A stretch of DNA of 64,000 nt, taken from positions 21,420 to 85,419 of the forward strand of contig MCFE01000369.1 in the NCBI GenBank assembly GCA_002104905.1, read 5' to 3'. The position numbers were made by a program, and so were the translations under genes. This document shows positions 1 through 10,630 of this stretch, one piece after another (the first letter of the stretch is position 1; each line of letters opens with the position of its first letter). Origin of the DNA: Basidiobolus meristosporus CBS 931.73 (taxonomy: Eukaryota; Basidiobolomycota; Basidiobolomycetes; Basidiobolales; Basidiobolaceae). The notes under the pieces were generated by a model. That model saw nothing but the letters and a program-made list of their open reading frames with translations. It did not search any database and had not been told where the DNA came from.

Positions 1-3000
1 CTGTCGGCTAACCGATACGCCGAACGAAACACTTTTGTGTTGTACGAGTTTATCGACATACTAATTCAAATCCTGGAGACAAACCCCACTCAGGGCAATG
101 TTGTATCTCTTGCGATAGCGGTGCTGACGCAGTTGGGTATGAGCCTTTCGACTGGCATGCTTGATCGTTTCTTCGACTTAACCCTCGGTACCTAGGAAAC
201 ATCCCTAGCCTCCGTCGAGTGATGCACCACAGAAAGAAAACCATCATCGACGTTATCTCTGTTCAACTGCAGTCCACTTCAAACGATAAGGAGTGGTTCC
301 TCAAGGTAAGAAGCGCAGCTATCGTTGATGTGCGGATCAATCAGGCTTATCAGAACCCCTAGTATATCGGCCTACTCAAGGCACTCACTTGCGAAACCGC
401 GATACTGTATCCGACTCCCGAATCGATCCGGCTTACTAAATTCCTTCGAGATGTGATGTACGTAGAAAAGAACCAGTGTATCGAGACAGGCCGCTGACCC
501 ATTGCATCTAGAAAAAAGGCTACCGACCAGGAGGTCCTTGGAGATATCCTCGCGTTGTTCAGCCATCTCGTTCGCTTCACCGAGCCAATCAAAGAGAACA
601 CAATCGCGACCCCACACATGTCGTCCTTCTACAGAAGACTCATTCATTCACTGAGTAGCGAAGACCTTTCAATCATTGTTTATTCACTCAATATACTGGC
701 TGACCTGATCATCAATGAAAAGCTGGGCGAGATGGTAAGGGCTCAGGCCTCCGATGTTCCCCAAACTAGTAGAACTCACCTCGGATCAATCTAGCTGTTC
801 AACCGAAACAACATCTCCCAAACCTTCAAACTGATCTTCAACCTGATAACCAACGGGAAATCCGTAGAAATTGTACGGCCGTCAGTAAGCCTTGTTGGCG
901 CAATTACATCAAGCGCCACCATAAAGGAATATCTGGTCAAGTAATGTCGCTCAGCTTTCCTGCTCCGTCCACTCAACCCTGCTGATACGTGCTTGTTTCC
1001 CATTGAAGCTACCAATATCTGGAGGTCTGTCTACGCAGAGTAACTGCCCTGATCTCTTCTGGACGACACCAGCTCGTGTTGCCGGTAAGGAATGTGAATG
1101 AATATGCGGGTGTGGGCCGAACCTAACTTATTGCACATCAGGCCCTCGATCTCCTGGCCATCATGGTGCAGAGGAGGATCTCCACGGAGGTGGTTTTCCG
1201 AATCATGCACGATTGTGGGGTGTTTTCTGCTTGTTTGCAATGGGTCCAGTGCCGAATTCGAGAGATCAAGCGAGGGAGCTACTTGCAGGAGATCGAATGG
1301 CCATATCTGATCGAGGAGATATGTTCCTTCTTCAAGGAAATACTGAAGGTGAGGCGATGAGCTTGTTTGATACGCGTGCGGGTGCTGATTCATTGTAAAG
1401 GCTGAGTTCAGTGGGCACCCATCCGGTAAGAGCTGCTCCGTTGACCGCGATGATTTGGAATTGGTGGTCACCTCCGTATTGGATGCCGTGGTTGATGTAT
1501 TCATGGATGGATACTCCTACTTGGAGCACGATCATTTCGTCTACATCCAGATCGCTCCGATGTTCGACCTGGTGAATTATATCCTTCTACCCAGCCTAGT
1601 GCGTGATTTTCTGGTCTTTGCCCAGCATTTTTCTCCTTAACCGTCCCACATCTAGCCGAGATAAACTTGTTGCAGAAACACCTGACTGAGCGCCTGGACG
1701 CCCAACAGCTGCTGCACACCATCAGGATGTGCATGCCAGAGAAGGATGCTCTCACGTTCACTCCCAAGGAGGAAACAACCGTATTTTTCCTTTGGTTATA
1801 CGTCAAGTATAACGAACATCAAAGGATAGCCCAAGTAAGTCCTATGAATGAGAGCTCCTCGAGCAACAGTGACGCTAACCAACGACGCACAGGACAATGC
1901 CATGCTTGACTTGAAAGCCGTCGCAGACTTGCTAGCAACCGTAATCTCTTGTTCGACTCAAGCCACCATATTAAAGTGCGCTTTTGAGGTCGTTAGCGCA
2001 CTGTCTTGCGAACAGCAAGTTCAGCAAAGGTATTCGCCGCTGCATCTCTATAGCTATGAACTGCAACCTAACCTCTCAGCCAAGACTGTGTCAACTCAAC
2101 GAGAACCGCGATCGATTGAACTCACTGACCGATTCTTCTATGGGTGCAGCGAAGGCTGGTCCTTTCCGAGGAACTAGAACCTCGTGCACGCAGACACATA
2201 CCAGTGAAGGTCTGAGCCAAGTAACTGAAATAGACGCATGCATCAGGGAGCTAACCTCTTTCCTTGGCAGATGATATCAAGACCAGACTCGACAACGAGC
2301 TGAATCTAGCCAAAGCTGAGATGAGGAAGGAGATCCTGGTAAATTCAACCTCAGCAATAGCATTTTACGTGACCTCTTACTGAAGCGTGTCCAAACCCAA
2401 GGCCCGTGATGAGTATTTTGAGGAGGTCAGACAAGACTATGAAGAGCAAATGCAAACACTCCAGGTAACCTATTCTTTGCCTGTTGGAACTGTATTGGCC
2501 GGTCAACTGACACATTTCCCTGATAGAATGAGACGAAGCACCTCCGAGAGCTGTTGGAGGCCAGGTCCTTGGCACTGAATCAATCGGAATCGTTGATAGC
2601 TGAGCTACGAGGTACACACTCTCGGGTTGAGCAGGAGGTACTTGTATAGTTTGGAATAGCGTAGGCAAAATTGGAACTGACATCCAAGTGGGGAATAGGC
2701 CTTCAGCTTCAAGGACAAGGCAGCGGATCTGGAGAGAAGCTACAATCAGCTGCAGGCCGACTTCACTCAGCAGATAGAAGAGAACGAAGGGTTACAGGCG
2801 GAGCTGGACGATGCAAAGGAGCAGGTGAGACTGCTGCGAATTGACTCCAATCCACCTACTTGTCTGACGCATTGTCTCCCTTAGATAACCATCAGCAACG
2901 CCGAGAGAGAAAAGCTCAAGCGCGAACTGTTCGCCTGCCAAGAGGAATCTGAAGCCCAGGGACAAGAGTAAGTGAGGCTGCGCACACTTCTCACGATTCT

Positions 3001-3701
3001 GATCGCTGACCCCGTGTCCCCCCATCAGGATGAAAAAGGTCCGGCAAGAATTGGACAGCTTGTCAGCCAGGTTTGAAGAATCCGAAGTGAACCTTAGCGC
3101 CATGAAGGAGCAGAATCATCTGCTTGAGCAAGAGAATTCCATGTAAGTTAGGAAAGTGGTAATCGCTCAACCCTCTGCTAACTTTGCTCGCGTCTACCGT
3201 AGAAACATGGCCAAGTTCGTGGAAGATAAGCAGAAGTTGGATTCCCTGAATCACGGTAAGTGGGCCCATGTTCGGTTACTTATGACCGGGTTACTTACGA
3301 ACCTCCCCAGAAAATGTCGCGCTGCGAGCTCAGTGTGAGGAGGAGAGGGAGAAGTGGGACCAAACGAAGAGGGACTTTGCCTTGTATCAGGAGGAAGCGG
3401 TGGCCGAGAAGGAGGCGCTGACCAGGAAGCAAAGTGAGCTCGAAGAGAAGGTACGCATTCGTAGGGCCTTGTCAGGAAGAGTCCATACTAACCTCGTATT
3501 CGGAAGCTTGGGGATACCCTTGACCAACTGAAATGCCGCGAGAGCGAGCTGGAAAAGGCGAGATCTGTGATCCAGGAGTTGGAAGACGAACTAGAAAAGC
3601 ACGAGAACATCGCCTCCATGATGATGAACATGTACCAAGGCAAGCGAACCACCAGCTCTGGTACCGAGTCTGGCCGGAAGTCCCGACTGTCGAATGAGTA
3701 G
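1..3701 (+). CDS. CIP2A: CIP2A-like armadillo and coiled-coil protein (5' end outside window)
   Basis: The spliced product has an N-terminal helical-repeat half (to about 2.3 kb) and a long C-terminal coiled coil (about 2.3-3.7 kb). This is the layout of CIP2A, known in animals as an inhibitor of PP2A and a mitotic DNA-tethering partner. Segments that match what I know of CIP2A are SSFYRRLIHSL and VYSLNILADLIINEKLGE (about 615-730), QTFKLIFNLITNG (about 815), LRELLEARSLALNQSESLI (about 2540-2600) and the tail ELEKHENIASMMMNMYQGK (about 3585-3645). Introns that restore the frame include 137-195, 306-362, 476-511 (only 36 nt) and 733-794; more follow to about 3510. The start codon lies upstream of the window. 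The stop is TAG at 3699-3701. The family call is from memory of conserved segments and is fairly firm; its function in a fungus is inference. Confidence 0.72.
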
Positions 3702-3742
3702 CCTCGTGTAACCAACTAGAACTCCCGTATATCGTATTTGTA

Positions 3743-3748
3743 AATAAA
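3743..3748 (+). terminator. AATAAA polyadenylation signal of the CIP2A-like gene
   Basis: An AATAAA hexamer lies 41 nt after the stop codon at 3701. The convergent RPN3 gene stops only 153 bp away from the CIP2A-like stop, so the two 3' UTRs probably share this interval. Confidence 0.5.
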
Positions 3749-3854
3749 CCAGAACCAAGTCATGTTTCAAGTGCTTGTTTTATTTAACAACAGGTGATTA
3801 TAGAAACATCGAACAGATATATGTGTTGTGTGATGGGAAATCGAGATGACGACC

Positions 3855-6132
3855 TTAGAAGTCTCCCACATCGTCGTCGTCATCGTCCATGTCGGCTTCC
3901 TCGATCTCTTTGGCCAGCTCACGTTCTCTTTCGCGGGCTGCTTCCGCCGATTCCAACTCCTTGCGGTGTGCATTCAATGGGAATCGCATTGCCTGGTTAA
4001 AGGGGTGAGTGAGTGTTGGCTGAAGAGGCCATGGGGATGGGAGGGGGGTCTCCTTACCTTCACCGAGTCGTTATGAAGATCAAGACAGAAGCTGATACGT
4101 TGGTGGAAAGCATTCTGGGGCTCATTTGTGGAGTAGATGTCCACATTTTCCTTGGACTTGATGAATCCATTCTCGTGGTCGATGGTGGCATCGATCACAC
4201 CGTCCTTGATGGCCTGAGAGATTGTTAGGCTTAGCATGGCTGGTCATCTGCTTGGTCCGTCTGTGGTTGGTTACCTTGGCGACGATGTACTCGGCGTCTT
4301 CTTCGCTGTCTAGGTGGAGCTTCAGGCAGATGTCTCTCAAGGAGATGCGAGAGTACGAAAGGCTGATCATGCGAATACCGGTCTTGATGACGTTGTGACG
4401 AAGTCTAGGAGGACACGTTGGGATTAGCGGCGAACTCTGGACCGGAGAACGAGGGTTTGCTTACCGAAGAATGAGAGTGTAGTTCTTGTCAGCACGGAAG
4501 ACACTGCCGAACTGGGCCAGTGTGTCTTGGAACTTGGTCAAATCACCGATGCGGACAGCTGGATGATCCGGTTAGTGTGCGATCTGCAATGCACTCCGCA
4601 TATCGAGGCGGCCTACCTTGGGTGATGTGAAGGTAAGGGATCAAAGCCTTACGCAGCACCGGCTGTCTGAAGATAGAGCGCTCGGGGATTTCTCCCATAA
4701 GCAGCTGTACGATGATGGCCAACTTGTGGACCTGGGATGAAGAGGTAAGCACTGGATGAAGCGGAATTGAGGTTGGGTTTGGGGGCGGAATCAGCGTCCA
4801 CTTACAGTTTGCTGGAACCCAGCGGTGATCACATTTTGCGGGGCTTTACGGATGGCCTGCAACAGATGGGCGTGGGAGGAGCTGTAGTCGAGCTGAAGCG
4901 CCTTGATGCGTCCTAGATGGGTTGGGAAGTTAGAGCCCTGGACACGCCTTCGAATGATCCGCAACGGGCCTTACCGAGGTAATACATGTATCTGGCGAAT
5001 TGGTTGTTGCCAGCTGACTCGGGGAAAGTGGTCTTGGTGACCAGCTTGTCGGCCTGGTCGTACAGATTGTAGTGGAAATAGTTTCTCAAGAGAAGGTTAA
5101 GGAGGGTAGCCTAGGTTGTGAGGGTTGTGAGCACGCTTGCTGAGGAGTGCGTATCAATGAAAGAGCCCGAACCTGGCAATCGTCATCGCGTCTGAGGGTG
5201 GCGGTTCTCTGGGCAGCGAGAAGTTTTCTACATGAGCTCACGTTAGACTAACGAAATAACAGAGGTGGATTGCCGATCACTTACGGTCTGATCTCGGCCA
5301 ATCTGTCGGTCAGCTCGTAGGCTCTAGAGTAGTAGAAGTAGATACGAGCGGCAATCTGGTCTAGAGAGCGTCTATTGTAACTATGGACTGCGTCCAGAAG
5401 GTAGTTGGCAAGCTCGATGCACTGCATGCCGAAAACCGATGATTAGTAGAGTAGCCACATGGGATGGGGGAGGTGCGACACGCCTTACTTTGTCGTACTC
5501 CTTTTGATCCAAGAGATAGGTGAGAACCAACAGACTGATGTATAGCTCGATTTCTGGGAGGACTTCGGTGGACTTCACTTCGGTGGTGTCCACCTCCATA
5601 GACTCCGAGTTCTAGAATACTTGATTAGCACAGAGTCAGTGGGGCCATATCAAGAAACCTTACGACGTACGCTCAAGTAACTAAGAAGCTTTGTCTTCAT
5701 GGTATGCTCTACAGAAGAGGATTGTTTAGATGAGCGCTGCAAGTCTACCTTCCCATCGAGATGGGGGAGTGGGATCCATCGATGCTTCCATCAACAAGGA
5801 ACTAAGCTACCTTTGGGGAATTTAAGTTGGATGGCTTGCTTGATTATATCGGGGGTGATGCGTCTTCTGAGGGAGGCGGTTATGCGAAGGACTCTGGTGG
5901 TGAAGCGAGACTCGGTGGTCAACACTGCTTTTTCCAGTAGATTGAAGTTGTGCTTCAAATCTGACAAACGGTTAGATCAGGGTGGAACTCGGTTCCCAAG
6001 ACGACAAGCCCACCTACCTCCTAACACAAGGGCGGCGGCCTCGGAGGCCTTCTGCTCCTCTGACTTCTCCTCCACCATGGGGACGGTCTGGTCGTCCTCG
6101 GGTTTTTTGATGTCGGTCTCCATGTTGGTCAT
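3855..6132 (-). CDS. RPN3: 26S proteasome regulatory subunit Rpn3/PSMD3
   Basis: This is a lid subunit of the 19S regulatory particle, with a helical repeat region followed by a PCI domain. Diagnostic C-terminal segments include [20 protein letters not shown] (about 4335-4405), [20 protein letters not shown] across an intron at about 4215-4275, and [19 protein letters not shown] (about 4060-4120). These match human PSMD3 closely. The protein ends in an acidic tail, [10 protein letters not shown], typical of the family. Start: ATG at 6132-6130 has an in-frame TAA upstream, and a second Met follows three codons on (6123). The gene has about ten short introns; the first, 5961-6017 (57 nt), begins GTAGGT and ends CAG. 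All the exons I followed stay in frame, so the gene looks intact. It faces the CIP2A-like gene tail to tail. Confidence 0.93.
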
Positions 6133-6801
6133 GTTGGGTTGCTGGTTTTCTGCGCAGTTGAGTTACTCTCAGAGTCCTATCACGAAATCACTTCTGGCCA
6201 CCAGGGGGGTTTACGCAACATGGATTTTTCGGTGACGTCTTCGAAAAAAGATCCCTTTTTTCGGATCGACCGCATTTCCCATCACAAATCCATGATTCTA
6301 TCATCAGAGGCTAATCATGTTTAGCCAAAGTGTGTTTAGCCATATCCTGGTCTGGATAGAATCAGGGTTAGGGCTGAGGAAGACAGGTTGGGAGTGAAGG
6401 GAGTGAAGGGAGTATTTCATGAACAAGGGGTATGAGGTTCTTAACCAGGACTCTATCCTATCTCACATGGTCGCACCTGATCAGTACACAGCAGGTCAAG
6501 GTCACTTCGCCTTCTGTTCTAGGGGAAGTATGGCCAAGCGAAGAGCCACAGGCTTGGCTCACTGAATGGTGGTGACGCTTGCTCAGCCACAAACAAACCT
6601 CTCTGAACTCAACAAAGCAGGAGCCAATAATTTACTTAATACAAAGTTTACACAAAGATTCTATCCTAAACTGTATGTGGGATATGAAAGTATCGGAGGG
6701 GGGGGGGAGGCAAAACTAGTGAGAAGGAAATTAGATGCAAGAGGAGGCGGCGACGGAGGAAGTGGTGGTCGAGAGGAGGGGGAAGAGGCACCTGACTTGG
6801 A
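6133..6801. other. Intergenic: RPN3 upstream region and G-gamma 3' region
   Basis: No coding potential that I trust. It holds the promoter side of RPN3 and the 3' UTR side of the G gamma gene, with a G-run near 6698-6707 and a purine-rich stretch at about 6735-6785. No conserved promoter element was recognised. Confidence 0.4.
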
Positions 6802-7311
6802 CTACATGACATTACACTCGCAGCCAGCTCCTTTGGCGGCAAACAAATCGTTGGCGTTGGTGGAGCCCCAGACCGAGGGTACTAGGTAGTCTCTGGTGGT
6901 GGTGACATATTTGATCAACCTACAAATCCATCGGTGTTTGTGTTGAGTATGGGGGAATGGAAGCCGGTTTTCATCGGATGGGTTACTTACATGTGGCTGG
7001 CCTGCGAGGTGGAAATCCGTTGCTGGTCCAGTTGGCTCCTCAGGTGGTTGTTGTACTCGACCAATTTCTTCAGCTTGTGCTCCGAGATCATGTTTAGCCC
7101 AGATGTAGGCGCTGTGGGTGCTGGTGATACCGCAAGCATGGGAAGGAAGATGGGGTTGGCAAAGGGCTAAGATAAGGTGACGAAGACGATGGACACAATA
7201 TCTGGACCAGTGGCCGAGCCTGCCGTTTTACATACCCATCGTCTGGTAATTCAGGGGCTTCTTCAAAAAAGGAGAGAAGCGACAACGAATGAACGTTACC
7301 ATTTCAGTCAT
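6802..7311 (-). CDS. Heterotrimeric G-protein gamma subunit, fungal type
   Basis: Small prenylated partner of G beta in receptor signalling at the plasma membrane. The core reads EHKLKKLVEYNNHLRSQLDQ (coiled coil, about 7025-7085), then SQASHMLIKYVTTTRDYLV and PSVWGSTNANDLF, and ends in CNVM, a CaaX box for C-terminal prenylation. The VPSVWG segment is characteristic of fungal gamma subunits. An intron at about 6917-6991 (GTAAGT...TAG) separates SHM from LIKY. The start is uncertain. ATG at 7311 with a donor GTATGT at about 7240 and an acceptor at about 7112 gives an in-frame N-terminal extension. ATG at 7091 gives the compact core alone. Oddity: fungal homologues often have CC before the last three residues, whereas here it is ECNVM. 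It is divergent from MAM33. Confidence 0.85.
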
Positions 7312-7619
7312 CGGGGGAAATGGTTCACTCGATAATGTGATGTGATGGCAGCAGTCAATTTATGCTGCCCGCCACAGCCCCTTGAGACTGGAAGCAACAA
7401 ACCCTGTTTGATGCATTGAACACCCACGAAATCTCCAATGCTCCCGCCGAAACAGGCAAACATTGGCCTCAGCATGGGGCCAGGATTTCGATCTCATGAT
7501 GACGGTGGAGTGGGCGGAATCAGTGGAAAATATCTCCGCTCACCGATTTAATTAAACCTTAACGTGCTCCCATTCAAAACTTCTATTATTCCTGCGCCTA
7601 TTTCCAACGTGACGTACAG
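7312..7619. promoter_or_regulatory. Shared divergent promoter region, G gamma and MAM33
   Basis: About 300 bp separate the 5' ends of two divergent genes. No specific motif can be assigned with confidence; the role is inferred from position only. Confidence 0.35.
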
Positions 7620-8617
7620 ATGGTCTTCGCAAAGTTCCTTCGTCCATCTTGGACCCACGCCAACCATGTCACCAGAGCGTTGACACAACGTGGTCTGAGA
7701 CAGGCTACCTGCCAGCTCAGGCGCCATCTTCATGCCACTCCTGCCGCTTTAACCGCCAGCTCGGGTGAGTGCTATGCGACATGTAGCCCATGAAGCCATC
7801 CTCCGGCTAACCTGTTTTGTCCACTTGTCTCCGGAAAGATCTCGCCGCCTCCCTAGAGCAAAGCATCCAGAATTGCAAAGTGCTACCTCCTGGGGACCTG
7901 CCAGATTTTCTGGTGGAATTCAAGGAGAAGAGTTCATTCAAGGTAAGTTGGGCCTCTTGTCCGAGGTGCCGCCGACGTGGGGCTGAGCGTTTGCTCTATT
8001 GCGTAGATTCGTGACATGCCTGGACAGAGCGAAGTGGTCCTATCAAGAGCCTTTGGAAACGAAAAGTAAGGCCCGGCACCGACCCCCTCTCCCTTTCACC
8101 CACACATCTCTGATCAACTGTTGCGCAGGATCAAGCTGCACTTCTCGATCGACGACATACAACTGGCGGAAACCTCAACGAACGCCAAAACACAGGTGAT
8201 ATTTGTTTATTGGTATACAACGACGTGGACGCACCAGACTCAACGACACTCCCCAACAGGAACGTGAGGTCGCCTCATTTCCGGTCGAATGCATGATCAC
8301 CCTCACCAAGGGCGAGGAGAGCGGATGCCTGATCTTCGAGTGCATCGTAGGAGGACGGGGAGTTCCAGATACAGCACATCATCTACCATCCCGAGGCCGA
8401 CATCGCCAAGCGAAACGACCTGACCGGCTTCAAGGGATACCTCGGGCCGGACGTGCAGATGCTCGACGACGATCTGAAAGCATTGATCAATCAGTATCTG
8501 GAGGAGAGGGACATCGATGAGGTCCTCGCCCTGTTCATCCCCAACTACATCGAATACAAAGATCACAAGGAATACCGCAAGTGGTTGGGAAGTTGGAAGG
8601 GATTCCTGGAGATGTGA
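7620..8617 (+). CDS. MAM33: Mitochondrial acidic matrix protein, MAM33/p32 family, one-base frameshift
   Basis: Spliced gene with at least five exons. Exon 1 encodes an Arg-rich, acid-poor N-terminus (MVFAKFLRPSWTHANHVTR...) typical of a mitochondrial targeting peptide. Later exons give LPDFLVEFKEKSSF, SEVVLSRAFGNEK, IKLHFSIDDIQLAE and the C-terminal block EADIAKRNDLTGFKGYLG with LEERDIDEVLALFIPNYIEY and KWLGSWKGFLE. This is the usual p32 C-terminus. Introns end at about 7838, 8005, 8128 and 8260. Oddity: between CLIFECIV and GEFQIQHIIYHP the frame slips at about 8349, where GTAGGAGG would read through if one A were absent. A 28-nt intron (8347-8374) would also restore the frame but would remove conserved residues. 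It is either an assembly error or a damaged gene. The TGA stop is at 8615-8617. Confidence 0.82.
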
Positions 8618-8760
8618 ATGTCACGTGGGGTGACGGCGGTCGGTGAGTCACCCGACGCACCTTGTTTTTTTTTTCTTTTTTTTCGGCACTTCCCCTGACT
8701 AACACCAGCCACCCCAGACGAGCCTTCTGCTTAAAGGGCGGGTCGAGGGTCGGGGGAAAG

Positions 8761-9100
8761 ATGTCTCTCTTCACGGAGAACACCGAACAAGGTAAGCATC
8801 TCTCCGGAACATGCCGATCAACACACAGCACTCGACGGTACTTATCCTCCACGAACGAGGTGCCCCTGTGGGCTTGCTCGGCCGCCGTGGAGACCCGATA
8901 GTCCGTCCGTGCAAGATTATCCCTCGTATTTGCCCTGGCACATCACGAACTCGGTTCAACCACCACCGATGTGACATTACTTCATCACGAGAACATCCAC
9001 CCACAACCCACAACCCCCTCCTCCCTTCTGATCCACGCTAACCGTCCTTTCTCCAGGTGGAACAAACTCTGTGAAGCCGTTCGATCCAAATCCCATGTAA
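8761..9100 (+). CDS. Small spliced gene, unidentified
   Basis: ATG at 8761 begins MSLFTENTEQ and is followed at once by a good donor (GGTAAGC, about 8791). A final exon after an acceptor at about 9057 reads GGTNSVKPFDPNPM and stops at 9098-9100, overlapping an AATAAA at 9100-9105. The middle is unclear. A micro-exon after an acceptor at about 8829 with a donor at about 8838 gives an in-frame product of under 30 residues. A longer middle exon is possible but I could not join it in frame. A pyrimidine tract (8660-8690) lies upstream. I do not recognise the product. Confidence 0.35.
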
Positions 9101-9311
9101 ATAAAGCATCCTTTCACACCTATGTTTCAAGTGGTCATTCCACGCATGCTGTTACGTGATCGTGTATGTCCATCGATGGCTCACATCACCTGAAACCGTG
9201 GCGGTGTGGGATCCCGGACGCCACCATTCTCCAGGACCATTTTAAAGTAGTCATTGGGAGGGAAGGAACCCGACCTGGGACTTCAGCGTTGCTCTACCCA
9301 GTCTACTCCCG
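9101..9311. other. Intergenic spacer
   Basis: Separates the small gene and the tectonin-like gene. Apart from the polyadenylation signal at its left edge I see no feature. Confidence 0.4.
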
Positions 9312-10308
9312 ATGCGCCTTCCCTTGATCACCACCCTCGCGGCCCTCGCGATGGCCCGATTCGGCTCGGGGTTCGTCTACCGTACGAACGACGACGTGTA
9401 CGCCCTCGACAAGGTCATGGGATGGAAGGAGGTGCAGGACTACGGCTTCACCACCCTCTCCGCCGGGGTGGACGACTCCGTGTGGGCGGTGTCCGAGGGG
9501 AATCTGCCCTACCGGTTCACCGGGAAGCGGTGGGGCCTGATCCCGGGGAAGCTCCAGGCGGTGGCCGGGCTGGACATGAACACCGCGTGGGGGATCTCCC
9601 CAGGGTACAGCGTGTACCGGTTCTTCAACGGGATCTGGCAGGTGCACCCGGGCAAGCTCACGGCCATCTCGGCCGCCACCAATGACGGGTACGTGGAGGA
9701 CGTGGAGCACGTGTGGGGGATCTCCCCGTCGAACACCCTGTGGTACTGCTACTTCCAGCCCCGGCTGAACAAGTGCAAATGGAAGGCCGTGCCGAAGCCG
9801 AACGGGTTGCGGGTGCTGGCGGTGGCCTCGGTGGGGGACGGGACCGCGTTCGCCCTGTTTGACGTGAGGGACGCGCTCGGGAACGTGGTGTACCGTTGGA
9901 ACGGCTCCTCGTGGAGTCTCATCGACGAACGTCTGGTCTCCATCGGGAACGGGTGCAACGGTAAGGTGGCCGGGTTCACCGCCGAGGGGACCATCCGGGT
10001 GTTCTCTTCCGACACCAACTCCGTGGTACTCCTTGAAGGCCAGACCCGAGATCCAGCCCAAGTACGTGTCGGTCGGACTAAGCGTCTGGACCATCGCGGA
10101 AAACAAGTTGGACGTCTCCAGACCACCCAACCGCATCAAACCGCTTCCTCTCCCTCCGAAAAATCCCCACCATACATCACACCCACGTCCCCGTCCCCAC
10201 CCAAATCCCTCCACCAAACCCCGTCCCAAACCCCACCCCAACCCAGAAAAGTCCGAGTACTCTGATGCCATCCTGAAAGCCCTCAAGTCCGCCCCACCCA
10301 TCTCGTGA
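9312..10308 (+). CDS. Secreted tectonin-type beta-propeller protein, apparent frameshift near the 3' end
   Basis: Intronless. It starts with a signal peptide (MRLPLITTLAALAMARFGSG, cleavage near residue 20). About five repeats of 35-45 residues follow with the tectonin pattern: a Trp-containing strand, then a short phrase of the type VWAVSEGNLPYRF, AWGISPGYSVYRFFNG or VWGISPSNTLWYCYF. Such proteins in slime moulds, fungi and fish bind sugars or lipopolysaccharide and often act in defence or recognition; the ligand here is unknown. The opening frame runs to a stop at 10263-10265. From about 10021 the neighbouring frame (stop at 10306-10308) looks more like coding sequence and continues the repeat pattern. 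One extra C at 10021-10022 would explain this. The 3' end is very Pro-rich in either frame. Codon use is strongly GC at third positions. Confidence 0.7.
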
Positions 10309-10630
10309 ATCCTCGCGCGATAGGTAGCAGGCCGCTAGATGGTGTCGGTGGAAAGCGGGAATCGACCTAAACTAACACCTCCTCGAAATTCTCCAATAAA
10401 CCACCTTTCCCAAACCAACCGTTGTCACCCGCTTGACTTTCCCCCTTCCCACCGTCACCGCCACCGCCACCGCCACCAGCACCACCAACCGGAACCTCTT
10501 CCGTCTATTGGTGAGTCCCAAGGCTTGTTTGCGCGGCCGCTGTGTCCACTGGCGCATTGTGATGGGCCGGAAATACCCACGGAAGTAGGTGTTGAATGGA
10601 TATCTGTCCCTTCCAACACCCATATCAAAT
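10309..10630. other. Intergenic, with a short CACCGC repeat
   Basis: Contains a short CACCGC/CACCAC tandem run (about 10454-10488). Open frames here have low-complexity His/Arg products and no support as genes. It marks the edge of the gene island. Confidence 0.4.

Noticed and set aside
137-195. Apparent frameshift with stop at 193-195 in the first exon
   Set aside because: Explained by a normal intron (GTATGAG...CTTAAC...CTAG) that restores the CIP2A-like frame.
6195-6202. Possible PACE (Rpn4-type) proteasome box upstream of RPN3
   Set aside because: The reverse complement GGTGGCCA differs from GGTGGCAAA at key positions; too weak to call.
5699-6235. 178-codon ORF on the + strand
   Set aside because: It is a shadow of RPN3 exons on the minus strand, which match PSMD3.
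6566-6889. ORF with a Gly-rich stretch
   Set aside because: It is antisense to the end and 3' UTR of the G gamma gene; low complexity.
9303-10301. Long antisense ORF (332 codons) opposite the tectonin-like gene
   Set aside because: It arises from GC-rich third positions of the sense gene. Its product is repetitive Gly/Arg/His with no recognisable domain, whereas the sense frame has a signal peptide and repeats.
10454-10488. CACCGC tandem run as a possible CRISPR or satellite
   Set aside because: Only a few short units with no spacers; a simple microsatellite.
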